NCBI GenBank assembly: GCA_023404675.1
Contig: JAEYAW010000032.1
Location: 92,686 to 156,685 of the forward strand
From: Pseudomonadota bacterium
GTDB taxonomy: Bacteria > Pseudomonadota > Alphaproteobacteria > Rhizobiales > Xanthobacteraceae
DNA length: 64,000 nt
Direction: 5' to 3'
The position numbers were made by a program, and so were the translations under genes. Positions 52,905 through 61,728 of this stretch are shown here, in pieces. Position 1 is the first letter of the stretch. Each line of letters begins with the position of its first letter. The notes beneath the pieces are model-generated. The model saw only the letters and a list, made by a program, of their open reading frames with translations, searched no databases and was not told where the DNA came from.

Positions 52905-53501
52905 CTAATGCTCCGCCTCTCGCCTCGTCAATCGCGGCACGGACGGCAGGCTGACGTCTGCGATGCGGCTGAGATCGGGATCGTCAAAAATGCCGAGGTA
53001 ATCCCTGTTCCAGTAGGCGAGCGACGATAGTTCGCCGGACAGGTCCGCCTCGATGGGTGTGCCGATGATAAGGGCATGGGAGTGACGCTCGATGATCTCC
53101 TCGACGGCGCATTCGAGGCTTGCCACGGTGGCCGTCAGCAGAGGCAGACCCGAACGGCCACGATGCCACAGCAGTCCGTCGAACCGCTGGGGACCGGGAA
53201 GAGAGCGGTTGCTGAACCGCGCGGCGATGGAATCCTGGCTTGCGCTGAGGATATTCAGGCCCAGCCGTCGCTCGCGGGCAATTAAAGACAGCGAGGATGA
53301 CTCCCGGTTCACGCTGATGAGTGTTCTTGGCGGGCTCGCGCTCAGCGAGATCAGCGATGAGATCGTCATCCCCGAGATATCGTCCTCGCATCCCGCCGTC
53401 ACCACGACAACTCCGCCTGCCAGCCTGCGCATCACGGCTCGATACAGCCCCCCGTCGATGACCGGGGGCGTCGAACCGTTGCTGGGGCTGGCGTGCGTCA
53501 T
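52905..53501 (-). CDS. NAD(P)H:flavin oxidoreductase (HpaC/DIM6 family)
   Basis: The 198-residue reductase supplies reduced FMN to the neighbouring monooxygenases. It has the flavin-reductase fold signature MRRLAGGVVVVTAG, GMTISSLISLSASPPRTLISVN and LNILSASQDSIAARFS. It lies between the SfnB-like gene (12 bases before it) and an LLM gene, which links it to both. No other flavin reductase is seen in the window. Confidence 0.87.
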   Translation of the reverse strand: MTHASPSNGSTPPVIDGGLYRAVMRRLAGGVVVVTAGCEDDISGMTISSLISLSASPPRTLISVNRESSSLSLIARERRLGLNILSASQDSIAARFSNRSLPGPQRFDGLLWHRGRSGLPLLTATVASLECAVEEIIERHSHALIIGTPIEADLSGELSSLAYWNRDYLGIFDDPDLSRIADVSLPSVPRLTRREAEH

Positions 53502-53513
53502 GGCGACCCTCTG

Positions 53514-54743
53514 TCAGAAGAACCCCTTGGCCGGCAGCGGCGTCCCGTTCACGAGATAATCGCCGACAGATCGCGCCTTCAGCGTGGTCGGGTTATGCGA
53601 CGACAGCGTGCGGGCGTTTCGCCAGTGACGATCGAGGTTGCGGACACGTTCGGCCGCCGAGGCTCCGCCGACGTCGAACAGCTGGCCGCCGGCCTGCAGG
53701 GCGAGACGGTCCACGATGATCTTGGTCTGGGCGGAGACGAGCGCGGCGCGGTGCGCGGCATCATAGGCCGCGGCGCTGCCTGCATCGTGGGCGTTGGTCG
53801 CGACCTCAAGCGCATCGGCAGCAGCCAGCACCGCGGACTGGGCGGCGAAGGCGGCTGCGGAGATATCGCCGACGGTCTGTTGCAGAATCGGGTCGTCGGC
53901 TGCGCGTTCGGCCGGCGCATAGTAGAATGTGCGATGCCGTGTCTGCACCAGGCTGACGGCATCGCGTTCGATGGCCTGCAGGATGCCGGCATTGACACTT
54001 GTGAGAAACAATTGCGCGAACGTGTTGGAATACGGCACGCCGTAGCCGGCGTTCGGCGCATCGAACACCACTTCCCTGCTATGGACCTCGACCTTGTGGA
54101 AATGGGTGGTGCCGCTCGCGGTGAGGCGCTGCCCGATGCCGTCCCAGTCATCGACAAGTTCGATGCCGTTGCGGTTGGTCGGGATCAGGACCGCGCCGGT
54201 CCGGCCATCTGTCGTGCCGAAGCGTACGAGGACGAAGTCCGAAAACAGCGTTCCCGTGCTGTAGTATTTCGTGCCGTTCAGCACGTAGCCATCGCCCTGC
54301 GGCGACAGAATGGTGTCCGGCGTGACATCGCCAACCTTGGGGCTTGCGAGTTCCGTCACCGCCAGGCCGATGATGGCGCCGTCGGCAATCGCCCGTTGCC
54401 AGATGCGGCCCTGCTCATCCTTGGGTGTGCGGACGAACCTTTCCACGACGGAGAAATGATTGCGCAGGATGTGTGCGACATTGGCATCCGCCGACGCCAG
54501 CTTGATGACCGTGGCGAACAACTCGCGCACCGTGTAGCCCGCGCCGCCGTCGCCCGTCTTGAGGCGCAGCGCGCCGATCCGGGCGCGGCGGATGAGATCG
54601 ATCGCGTCATGGGGAAGAATGCGCTTGCGTTCGCGCTCGGCCGCGCCGATCGCGATCTGATCGAAGACATTCTGGAGCGTTTCGGGCGCGAAGGGAGCGC
54701 TGGCCGGGAGGTCGAAGGGCTGGACGAGTTGCGGTTTGTTCAT
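53514..54743 (-). CDS. SfnB/DszC-like acyl-CoA-dehydrogenase-fold flavin monooxygenase
   Basis: The 409-residue protein has the acyl-CoA dehydrogenase fold used by SfnB, DszC and related flavin-dependent oxygenases. Seen are DANVAHILRNHFSVVERFVR, LAVTELASPKVGD, LNGTKYYSTGTLFSDFVLV and DVGGASAAERVRNLDRHWRNARTLSSHNP, the latter typical of DszC/SfnB. Such enzymes oxidise sulfur compounds with reduced flavin from a partner reductase, here the next gene. The start at 54743 (MNKPQLVQPFD) was chosen over 54785. Confidence 0.87.
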   Translation of the reverse strand: MNKPQLVQPFDLPASAPFAPETLQNVFDQIAIGAAERERKRILPHDAIDLIRRARIGALRLKTGDGGAGYTVRELFATVIKLASADANVAHILRNHFSVVERFVRTPKDEQGRIWQRAIADGAIIGLAVTELASPKVGDVTPDTILSPQGDGYVLNGTKYYSTGTLFSDFVLVRFGTTDGRTGAVLIPTNRNGIELVDDWDGIGQRLTASGTTHFHKVEVHSREVVFDAPNAGYGVPYSNTFAQLFLTSVNAGILQAIERDAVSLVQTRHRTFYYAPAERAADDPILQQTVGDISAAAFAAQSAVLAAADALEVATNAHDAGSAAAYDAAHRAALVSAQTKIIVDRLALQAGGQLFDVGGASAAERVRNLDRHWRNARTLSSHNPTTLKARSVGDYLVNGTPLPAKGFF

Positions 54744-54793
54744 GGCAAGACCTGACAGGGGTGATCGTGTTGAATCGAAGGGCAATGAAGCGT

Positions 54794-56137
54794 CTAGACC
54801 GCGATGGCCCGTTGGGATGTGGATGCTGCAAAGCGGCTCGGCGGCCGCGCCAGCCCGAAGTGCTCGCGCAAGGTCGAGCCCGTATAATCGGTGCGGAACA
54901 GCCCACGCTTCTGCAGGATCGGCACGACCGTATCGACGAAAGTGGCAAGGCCGGTGGGCAGCACGTCCGGCATCAGGTTGAAGCCATCGGCCGCGCCGGC
55001 GCGGAACCAGGTCTCGATATCATCGGCAATCTGCTCGGGCGTTCCGACGATGATGCGATGACCGACGCCGCCGCCCAGCGCGCGAATGAGCTGGCGAACG
55101 GTCAGGTTATCGCGCCGGGCGATAGCAACCGTTCCATGAAACATGGTGTGATTGGCGTTGGCCGGGACCGGGAGAGGATCCGGCAGCGGCTCGTCGAGCA
55201 CGAGGCGCGCAGGATCGATCTGCAAGGTGCCGGCGAGACGGGCCAGGCTGTATTCGATCGGAACCAGCTCCCACAACTCGTCCTGTCGTCGTTTGGCCTC
55301 GGCCTCGGTGCTGCCGATTACGGTCGCGAGACCGGGCAGGACCACGATGGAATCACCGGGCCGGCCATAGGCTGCAGCGCGCGCCCGCAGGTCGCGGGCA
55401 TAGGCGACGCCGTCGTCGACCGTTTGCGCCAGCGTGAACACGGCTTCGGCGTAGGCCGCCGCGAAATCGCGGCCGTCGTTGGAGCCGCCCGCCTGCACGG
55501 TGACGGGGCGGCCTTGCGGAGAGCGCGGCACCGTGAGCGGACCCGCGACCGTATAGTGCGCGCCCTGATGATTGATGGGATGAACCCGGGATGTGTCCAC
55601 GAAACGTCCCGTGCTCTTCTCGCCGATGAAGGCGTCGTCTTCCCAGCTGTCCCAGAGCGAATGAACCACCTCGGTGAATTCCTTCGCCCGGTCGTAGCGC
55701 GACTTGTGTTCGAGCGGGCCCGGCAGTCCGAAATTGCGGCTGGACGCGGCGTCGGCGGTTGTCACCGCGTTCCACCCCGCGCGCCCGCCGCTGGCGAGAT
55801 CCAGCGAAGCATAGCGCCGTGCGATGTTGTAAGGCTCGTTATAGGTGGTTGAAGCCGTTGCGATCAGGCCGACATGGCTGGTCGATGCCGCAACCGTTGC
55901 CAGTATGATGGTGGGCTCCAGCGAAAAGAAAGGCCGATAGTCGATCCTGTCTGTTATCGCGGGCGTATCTGCAAGGAAGATGGCGTCGAGTTTTCCGCGT
56001 TCGGCAATCTGCGCGACGCGGACATAGTGCTGTGCATCGAAGGCTGCGCGCGGGTTGCTGTCTGGAAGACGCCAGGCGGATGGATAGACGCCCGAGTGCA
56101 GAAGGTTGACGTTCAGGTGCAGTTGTCGTTGCGGCAT
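54794..56137 (-). CDS. LLM-class FMNH2-dependent monooxygenase (NtaA/SnaA/DszA family)
   Basis: The 447-residue protein begins MPQRQLHLNVNLLHSGVYPS and has LDAIFLADTPAITDR, GRAGWNAVTTADAASSRNFG, GRPVTVQAGGSNDGRDFAA and FRTDYTGSTLREHFGLARP at the end. It is closely similar in motif order to the genes at 51507 and 12425. It is first in an operon LLM - SfnB-like - flavin reductase - LLM, divergent from the peptide-type ABC importer. Substrate unknown. Confidence 0.87.
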   Translation of the reverse strand: MPQRQLHLNVNLLHSGVYPSAWRLPDSNPRAAFDAQHYVRVAQIAERGKLDAIFLADTPAITDRIDYRPFFSLEPTIILATVAASTSHVGLIATASTTYNEPYNIARRYASLDLASGGRAGWNAVTTADAASSRNFGLPGPLEHKSRYDRAKEFTEVVHSLWDSWEDDAFIGEKSTGRFVDTSRVHPINHQGAHYTVAGPLTVPRSPQGRPVTVQAGGSNDGRDFAAAYAEAVFTLAQTVDDGVAYARDLRARAAAYGRPGDSIVVLPGLATVIGSTEAEAKRRQDELWELVPIEYSLARLAGTLQIDPARLVLDEPLPDPLPVPANANHTMFHGTVAIARRDNLTVRQLIRALGGGVGHRIIVGTPEQIADDIETWFRAGAADGFNLMPDVLPTGLATFVDTVVPILQKRGLFRTDYTGSTLREHFGLARPPSRFAASTSQRAIAV

Positions 56138-56461
56138 GGGAGGCGCCCATCATTGTCGATGAGTTCATCTCACCACGTTTGCCGCAGAATGAATGACTGA
56201 CTTTCCGTGGTGTCCGGTCAATTTAGTCCACGGTAGACTTCATAAGCCAAACGCTTATTTCAAACTTGGATGCCCCCTCGATTTTGCTGCGAAGCGATGT
56301 TGCTTTGCAAATCGCGAGCGAATTAGATCGGAAGAGAGCGGACGCTGCGTCTTCTTTCTGTAAGTTCGTCGCGATGATGACGAGCGATATCAGATGCGTC
56401 ACAGCAAATATTTCACGTTTCGCAGCGCCTCTGGAAAGAAACGGGCAGAGAGATATCCGAG
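56138..56461. promoter_or_regulatory. Divergent intergenic region with LysR-type inverted repeat
   Basis: The 324 bases between the LLM operon (minus) and the peptide-type importer (plus) hold no gene. A hyphenated inverted repeat, ATAAG (56242-56246) and CTTAT (56254-56258) with a seven-base spacer, has the T-N11-A form usual for LysR-type regulators such as CysB. It lies about 105 bases from the LLM start and 205 from the importer start. Which regulator binds it is unknown. Confidence 0.45.
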
Positions 56462-58096
56462 ATGAGAAAAATTTATCCGGCTGGATTGCTCGCGGGCATC
56501 ATGGCTGTTGCGGCTTCGGGTCATGGGGTGGCTTTTGCCGCAAGTGAATCCGAAGGAACGTCGGTGTCGGGCGGGGCGCTGACGTGGGGCGTGACGACGG
56601 AGCCGGTTTGCTTCGATCCGCATCGGTCCAATCAGCAGGCGGCGTTCTTCGTCGAGCGCAACTACATCGATTCGCTGGTCGGCAAGCGCGCGGATGGCAC
56701 GTTCGCGCCGTGGCTGGCAACGGAATGGAACATCTCGCCCGACGGCAAGGAGTATACGTTCAAGCTGCGGGAAGATGTGGTCTTTCACGACGGCGAGAAG
56801 CTCGACGCCGAGGCCGTTAAGGCCAATTTCGACTTCGTGAAGAAGCCGGACAACGCCGTCACGGCGGCGTCCCTGCTGCAGAAATACGATCGCGCCGAGA
56901 TTGTGTCGCCGTACACGGTCAAGCTTGTTCTGTCTTCGCCGGATTCGTCATTTCTGGAATCCACGTCCAACGTCAAGCTGGGAATCATCTCACCCAAGTC
57001 CCTCGAGAAGGGCGATCTGTGCGGCGGCGGACCGTCGCTGGCGGGAACGGGGCCGTTCATCTTTGAAAGATACACGCGCGGACAGTCGGCCTCGTTCGTG
57101 CGTAACCCGAAATACAATTGGGCACCGGGCTATGCGGCCCACAACGGCCCGGCCTATCTTGATCGTCTGACATTCCGCTTTCTGCCCGAATACGCGGTTC
57201 GGACCGGTGCGCTGTCGTCAGGACAGGTCGATCTGATCGAGGGCGTGCAGGCGACTGACGTGTCGCTGTTCGCCGATCAGCCGGGCTTCAAGTTTTTGAC
57301 GGGCCCGTCGGGTGCGAGCACCTCCTTCACCTTCAATGTCAACTACACACGCCCGCCGACGGACGACGTGCGGGTCCGCCGGGCTCTGCGCGACGGCTTC
57401 GATCTGGAGCCCATCGTGAAGCAGGTGTATCTCGGCACGGTACCCCGCGCCTGGTCGATCATCGGGCCGGCGAACGCGGCCTATAACAAGTCCCTTGTCG
57501 GTGCGTGGGGTAACGATATCGCCGGCGCGAACAGGCTTCTGGACGAGGCGGGGTGGACCGGGCGGGATGCCGAAGGATTTCGCACGAAGGATGGCAAGCG
57601 TCTGCGTATCGAGGTCGGCTACCCGCAGCCTTTCGTGCGCGACAACCGGGACATCCTGATTCAGGGCGTTCAGGCGGCGTTGCGCAAGAATATCGGGCTG
57701 GATTTGGCATTGCGCTTCACCACGGCGGGCGAATGGGTGAAGAGCCTGCAGAACGGAACGTGGGAGATCTATCCGAACACGGACAATCCGTCGGACCCGG
57801 CGCGGGAATTGTGGGACATGCTTGGCGCGCAGGGTTTCCTGTATTCCAAGATCCCCAATCCGGATGCGGAGATCACGGGCGCGATCGACGAGGCGCTGTC
57901 CACCACTGATGCTGCCCGCAAGCGGGAATTGACGGACGCCATTCAGAAGCGCGGTGTCGATCAGGGATTCATCGTTCCCTTGTTTGCGCCGAGCTGGTTC
58001 CTGGCGGCGAAGAGCAACGTGAACGGTCTCGGCTTCGAGGCGGGGCTCGACTCGCCATCCAGCGCCTACGACTTCTGGATCGCGAAAGCGAAGTGA
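56462..58096 (+). CDS. Peptide-type ABC substrate-binding protein (SBP family 5)
   Basis: The 544-residue protein has a Sec signal peptide (MRKIYPAGLLAGIMAVAASGHGVAFA) and the family 5 layout: GALTWGVTTEPVCFDPH, LATEWNISPDGKEYTFKLREDVVFHDGEKLDAEAV, and the late DVRVRRALRDGFDLEPIVKQV. It differs from classical dipeptide binders, so another substrate such as an organosulfur compound or aminopolycarboxylate is possible. It starts the operon SBP - permease - permease - double ATPase. Confidence 0.9.
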   Translation: MRKIYPAGLLAGIMAVAASGHGVAFAASESEGTSVSGGALTWGVTTEPVCFDPHRSNQQAAFFVERNYIDSLVGKRADGTFAPWLATEWNISPDGKEYTFKLREDVVFHDGEKLDAEAVKANFDFVKKPDNAVTAASLLQKYDRAEIVSPYTVKLVLSSPDSSFLESTSNVKLGIISPKSLEKGDLCGGGPSLAGTGPFIFERYTRGQSASFVRNPKYNWAPGYAAHNGPAYLDRLTFRFLPEYAVRTGALSSGQVDLIEGVQATDVSLFADQPGFKFLTGPSGASTSFTFNVNYTRPPTDDVRVRRALRDGFDLEPIVKQVYLGTVPRAWSIIGPANAAYNKSLVGAWGNDIAGANRLLDEAGWTGRDAEGFRTKDGKRLRIEVGYPQPFVRDNRDILIQGVQAALRKNIGLDLALRFTTAGEWVKSLQNGTWEIYPNTDNPSDPARELWDMLGAQGFLYSKIPNPDAEITGAIDEALSTTDAARKRELTDAIQKRGVDQGFIVPLFAPSWFLAAKSNVNGLGFEAGLDSPSSAYDFWIAKAK

Positions 58097-59031
58097 GCGG
58101 GGCTGCTTCAGCGATGTGGTCTCGTATTCTCTCCCGCCTGCTCACGGGACTGCTGGTGGCCTGGGCAAGCGTGTCCGCGACGTTTATCGCGCTGCATGCC
58201 TTGCCCGGGCGCATTCAGGACATCCTTGCGGGCGATCTGGAATATCCGGGCCTGCGCGAAGCCATCGCGGCGGAGTGGGGCCTCGATCGCAGCCTTCCGG
58301 CGCAGTACCTCGATTTCATCGCCCGGATCGCGACAGGTGATTTCGGCACATCTTACGTGCTGCGCCAGCCGGTGATGGATGTCGTCGGCTCGCAGCTTCT
58401 GCCGACTGTCGAACTGGCGCTGGCGGCGGGCGTGCTGGCAGTCGTTCTCGCCGGGCTGATCGCGCTGGTGACGGCGGGTCGCGGCCCGCTCGCGCGCGAG
58501 ACGGCGTCACTGCTCGAACTGCTGTTCGCATCGACGCCGGTGTTCTGGCTCGGCATTCTTCTGCTGATGGCATTCTCGTTCACGCTGCGCTGGTTTCCGG
58601 TCGCGGGGGCGGATGGCTGGAAGGCTCTGGTGCTGCCGGCCATCACCCTCGCGCTTCCCACTGCCGGGCTGCTCGCTCAGGTTCTGCGTGAAGCCATGGA
58701 GAAGACGCTTAATCAGCCGTTCGTCATCACCGTGCGGTCGCGCGGCGTCGGCGAACTGGCGTTGCGGTTTCGTCATGTGCTGCGTCACGCGCTGCTGCCT
58801 GCGACCACGTTGGGCGGCTGGTTGATCGGCGGCCTGCTCGGCGGCGCGGTCATCACCGAAAAGGTCTTCGGCAGGCCGGGTCTCGGCACGGTGACGCTGG
58901 GGGCCGTGTTGACCCACGACGTTCCTGTGGTGCTCGCCGTGGTGCTGCTTGCGGCGTTCGTCCATGTCGCGGCGTCGACGCTTCTGGACATTCTCTATGT
59001 CGTTATCGATCCGAGGTTGAGGGCGCAATGA
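58093..59031 (+). CDS. Peptide-type ABC permease (DppB family)
   Basis: The 312-residue permease has the first-helix LLTGLLVAWASVSATFIALHALPG, GDFGTSYVLRQPVMDVV, and the EAA loop ELALRFRHVLRHALLPATTLGG, all typical of DppB/OppB. It starts with GTG at 58093, overlapping the stop of the binding-protein gene (GTGA), so it is coupled; an ATG at 58114 is an alternative. It pairs with the next gene as a heterodimer. Confidence 0.9.
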   Translation: MSGAASAMWSRILSRLLTGLLVAWASVSATFIALHALPGRIQDILAGDLEYPGLREAIAAEWGLDRSLPAQYLDFIARIATGDFGTSYVLRQPVMDVVGSQLLPTVELALAAGVLAVVLAGLIALVTAGRGPLARETASLLELLFASTPVFWLGILLLMAFSFTLRWFPVAGADGWKALVLPAITLALPTAGLLAQVLREAMEKTLNQPFVITVRSRGVGELALRFRHVLRHALLPATTLGGWLIGGLLGGAVITEKVFGRPGLGTVTLGAVLTHDVPVVLAVVLLAAFVHVAASTLLDILYVVIDPRLRAQ

Positions 59032-59939
59032 CCGCTTCGTCACGTACAGCCATGGAATCTGCCGCTGTCCTCGGCGCCGAAGCCGTCGCGCTGATCGTCG
59101 ATCCGCAACCGGATCTGGCGCCGGCGCGGTGGCGCTCCCTGCCGGTTGGATTGATCCTGTCGGTCCTCTTCATTGCGCTGCTGCTTGTGGCGGTGATTGC
59201 GCCGGCGCTGTTCACGCGCTTCGATCCACTGCTTGGCGATTATTCGCAGGGGCTCAGGCCGCCCGGATGGGAGCATCTGTTCGGCACCGACCGGCTCGGC
59301 CGCGACGTGTTCGCGCGGACGGTCTACGGCGCGCGCTATTCGCTGCTGATCGGCCTCGGCGGCATGGCGGTCAGCCTGGCGTTTGGCGTCGTACTCGGCA
59401 TTCTGGCGGGACAGCGCAGCCGGCTGCTGGACGAGGCGATCTCGCGCCTGTTCGACGTGCTGTCATCGTTTCCCGGCGTGTTGCTGGCGATGCTGGTGGT
59501 CACCTTCCTGGGGCAGGGCATGGTCAATGTGGCGATCGCCGTCGGCGTTGCCGGCATTCCGAAATTCGGCCGCGTCGTGCGGGCGCAGACCCAGCTGGTG
59601 CGCGATGCCGACTATGTCACGCACGCCTCGATCTATGGTCTGGGACGTGGGCAGATCTTCCTGCGGCATGTTCTGCCCAACGTGCTGGTGGCGGTGCCGG
59701 TGATCGCAACGGTCTATATCGGCAGCACGATTCTCGCCGTCTCGGGACTGAGCTTTCTCGGCCTCGGCCCGCAACCGCCGACCCCCGAATGGGGTGTGAT
59801 GCTGGCGGAGAGCCGCGACGTGCTGCGGGTCGCATGGTGGCCCGGCGTGTTTCCCGGTGCCGCGATCACCCTGACGGTGATTGCGTTCAGCATCGTCGGC
59901 AACGCCGCGCAGGCGGCCTTTGAAAGGAGGACCGCATGA
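59028..59939 (+). CDS. Peptide-type ABC permease (DppC family)
   Basis: The 303-residue permease is the second membrane subunit, with a long N-terminal cytosolic segment, the helix GLILSVLFIALLLVAVIAPALF, HLFGTDRLGRDVFARTVYGARYSLLIG (typical of DppC) and GLGRGQIFLRHVLPNVLVAVPVI. It overlaps the upstream stop by four bases (ATGA) and the double ATPase gene in the same manner. Confidence 0.9.
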   Translation: MTASSRTAMESAAVLGAEAVALIVDPQPDLAPARWRSLPVGLILSVLFIALLLVAVIAPALFTRFDPLLGDYSQGLRPPGWEHLFGTDRLGRDVFARTVYGARYSLLIGLGGMAVSLAFGVVLGILAGQRSRLLDEAISRLFDVLSSFPGVLLAMLVVTFLGQGMVNVAIAVGVAGIPKFGRVVRAQTQLVRDADYVTHASIYGLGRGQIFLRHVLPNVLVAVPVIATVYIGSTILAVSGLSFLGLGPQPPTPEWGVMLAESRDVLRVAWWPGVFPGAAITLTVIAFSIVGNAAQAAFERRTA

Positions 59940-61645
59940 GCGCCGCCGAACCGCAGACCGCGGTCGCAGCAACGCGGCGCGTGCTTGTCGATGTGCGCGG
60001 GCTGTCCGTCGCCTTTCCGGGCGTGAACGACGGCCTGCCGGTCGTGCAGGGCGTGGACCTGACCGTTCATGCCGGCGAGTGTGTCGCGCTGGTCGGCGAA
60101 TCCGGGTCCGGCAAGAGCGTCACGGCGCGCAGCCTGCTCAATCTGGCCGGCGACGGCGCCGACGTGTCGGCCGATCTTTTCCAGATCGCGGGCCGCGACG
60201 CGCGCGCATTTTCGTCCGCCGACTGGCGTCGCCTGCGCGGCGTGGTGACGGGCCTCGTCATGCAGGATGCGCTGGTGTCGCTGGACCCGCTGCGCACCAT
60301 CGGGCAGGAGGTCTCGGAGGTTCTGTCCAGCCACCGGCTGCTTCGCGGCCGCCGGGAGATCGAGGCCCGCGCCATCGAGACCCTCGGCAGGGTCGGGATA
60401 CCCGATCCGCAGGATCGCGCGAAGCAGTATGCGCATCAGCTGTCGGGCGGTTTGCGTCAGCGCGCGCTAATCGCTGCCACCATCGCCGGCGAGCCGGATC
60501 TCATCATTGCCGATGAACCGACCACGGCGCTCGATGTCACGGTGCAGGCGCAGGTGCTGCAGGTTCTGGCCGACCGGCTGCGGGAGGGCGCTGGACTCCT
60601 GCTCATCAGTCATGATCTCGCTGTGGTGTCGGGCATCGCGGACCGCGTCATCGTAATGCGCGAGGGGCGTATCGTGGATCAGGGGCCGGTGGCCGATGTG
60701 CTGACGCGGCCGCGTCATACCTACACCCGCGACCTGATCGCGGCGATTCCGTCGGAAGACTCGCGCGGTCACCGGCTTGGCTCGGCGCGTCTCGCGCCCG
60801 CCGACGGCGCAGAGGCGATCCGCGTGATCCGCGATCCGCTGCCCGATCGTCGCCCGGTCGGTGCGGATGTCGTGCTGGACGTGCGCGATGTCTCCAAGAG
60901 CTTCGCCAGCCGCCGCGCATCGGGCAGCCGCGAACCGACCGTCGCGGTGAAGGACGTGAGTTTTCAGGTTCGCGCCGGCGAAGTGGTCGGCATCGTCGGC
61001 GAATCGGGCTCCGGCAAATCGACCTGTGCGAAGATCGTGCTCGGACTGCTGACGCCGGATCATGGCGAGGTCCGCCTGCTGGGCCAGCGCTGGTCGGGCG
61101 TGACGGAGTCCTCTCGGCGGGACTTGCGTCCGCGGCTGCAATACATCCCGCAGGACGCCCTGAGCAGTTTCGATCCGCGCTACAGCGTGTTCGATATCAT
61201 CGCGGAGAACATCCGCGAGCATGCGGCCGCTTCCGCGCGTCGCGAGCGGGTCGCCGGGCTGCTGGAACAGGTCGGCCTCAAGGGCGAGCACCTGACCAGA
61301 AGCCCGCGCTCGCTGTCGGGTGGGCAGCGCCAGCGCGTTGCGATCGCCCGGGCGCTCGCGGCGGAGCCGGCGCTCATCGTCTGCGACGAGCCGGTGTCGG
61401 CGCTCGACATCTGCATTCAGGCGCAGGTGCTGGATCTGCTCGCCGAGTTGCAGACGCAGCGAGACCTGGCGCTGCTGTTCATCTCCCATGATCTCGGCGT
61501 GATCCGCCACGTCTCCGATCGCGTGCTCGTATTCCATGCCGGCCGGATCGTCGAGCAGGGCGAGGCGACCCCGTTGTTTGAATCGCCAAACGACGCTTAT
61601 ACGCGCACATTGCTGGCCGCCGTGCCTCGCGCGCAGGGCAGGTGA
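59936..61645 (+). CDS. Fused double-domain ABC ATPase, peptide/nickel-type
   Basis: The 569-residue chain contains both ATPase domains (DppD-like and DppF-like). The first has Walker A GESGSGKS (about residues 54-61), signature LSGGLRQRALIAA and DEPTTALD; the second has GESGSGKS again, LSGGQRQRVAIARAL and DEPVSALD. Both keep the catalytic glutamate and switch histidine (SHDL). Fused forms are common for DdpDF/GsiA-type importers. It ends the four-gene operon and precedes a convergent NmrA-like gene. Confidence 0.92.
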   Translation: MSAAEPQTAVAATRRVLVDVRGLSVAFPGVNDGLPVVQGVDLTVHAGECVALVGESGSGKSVTARSLLNLAGDGADVSADLFQIAGRDARAFSSADWRRLRGVVTGLVMQDALVSLDPLRTIGQEVSEVLSSHRLLRGRREIEARAIETLGRVGIPDPQDRAKQYAHQLSGGLRQRALIAATIAGEPDLIIADEPTTALDVTVQAQVLQVLADRLREGAGLLLISHDLAVVSGIADRVIVMREGRIVDQGPVADVLTRPRHTYTRDLIAAIPSEDSRGHRLGSARLAPADGAEAIRVIRDPLPDRRPVGADVVLDVRDVSKSFASRRASGSREPTVAVKDVSFQVRAGEVVGIVGESGSGKSTCAKIVLGLLTPDHGEVRLLGQRWSGVTESSRRDLRPRLQYIPQDALSSFDPRYSVFDIIAENIREHAAASARRERVAGLLEQVGLKGEHLTRSPRSLSGGQRQRVAIARALAAEPALIVCDEPVSALDICIQAQVLDLLAELQTQRDLALLFISHDLGVIRHVSDRVLVFHAGRIVEQGEATPLFESPNDAYTRTLLAAVPRAQGR

Positions 61646-61728
61646 CAAAGGCCGCGCCGCCGATCAAAATATCCTGACCGATTGCGCCACGCGATCCGCC
61701 TGCTCAGGTGGTGGTCGTGGCGCAATCT

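Noticed and set aside
51384..56272. Shared TTTC-AAACTTG sequence in the two island intergenic regions
   Set aside because: The two copies differ by one inserted base and lie in different orientation; too short to claim a common site.
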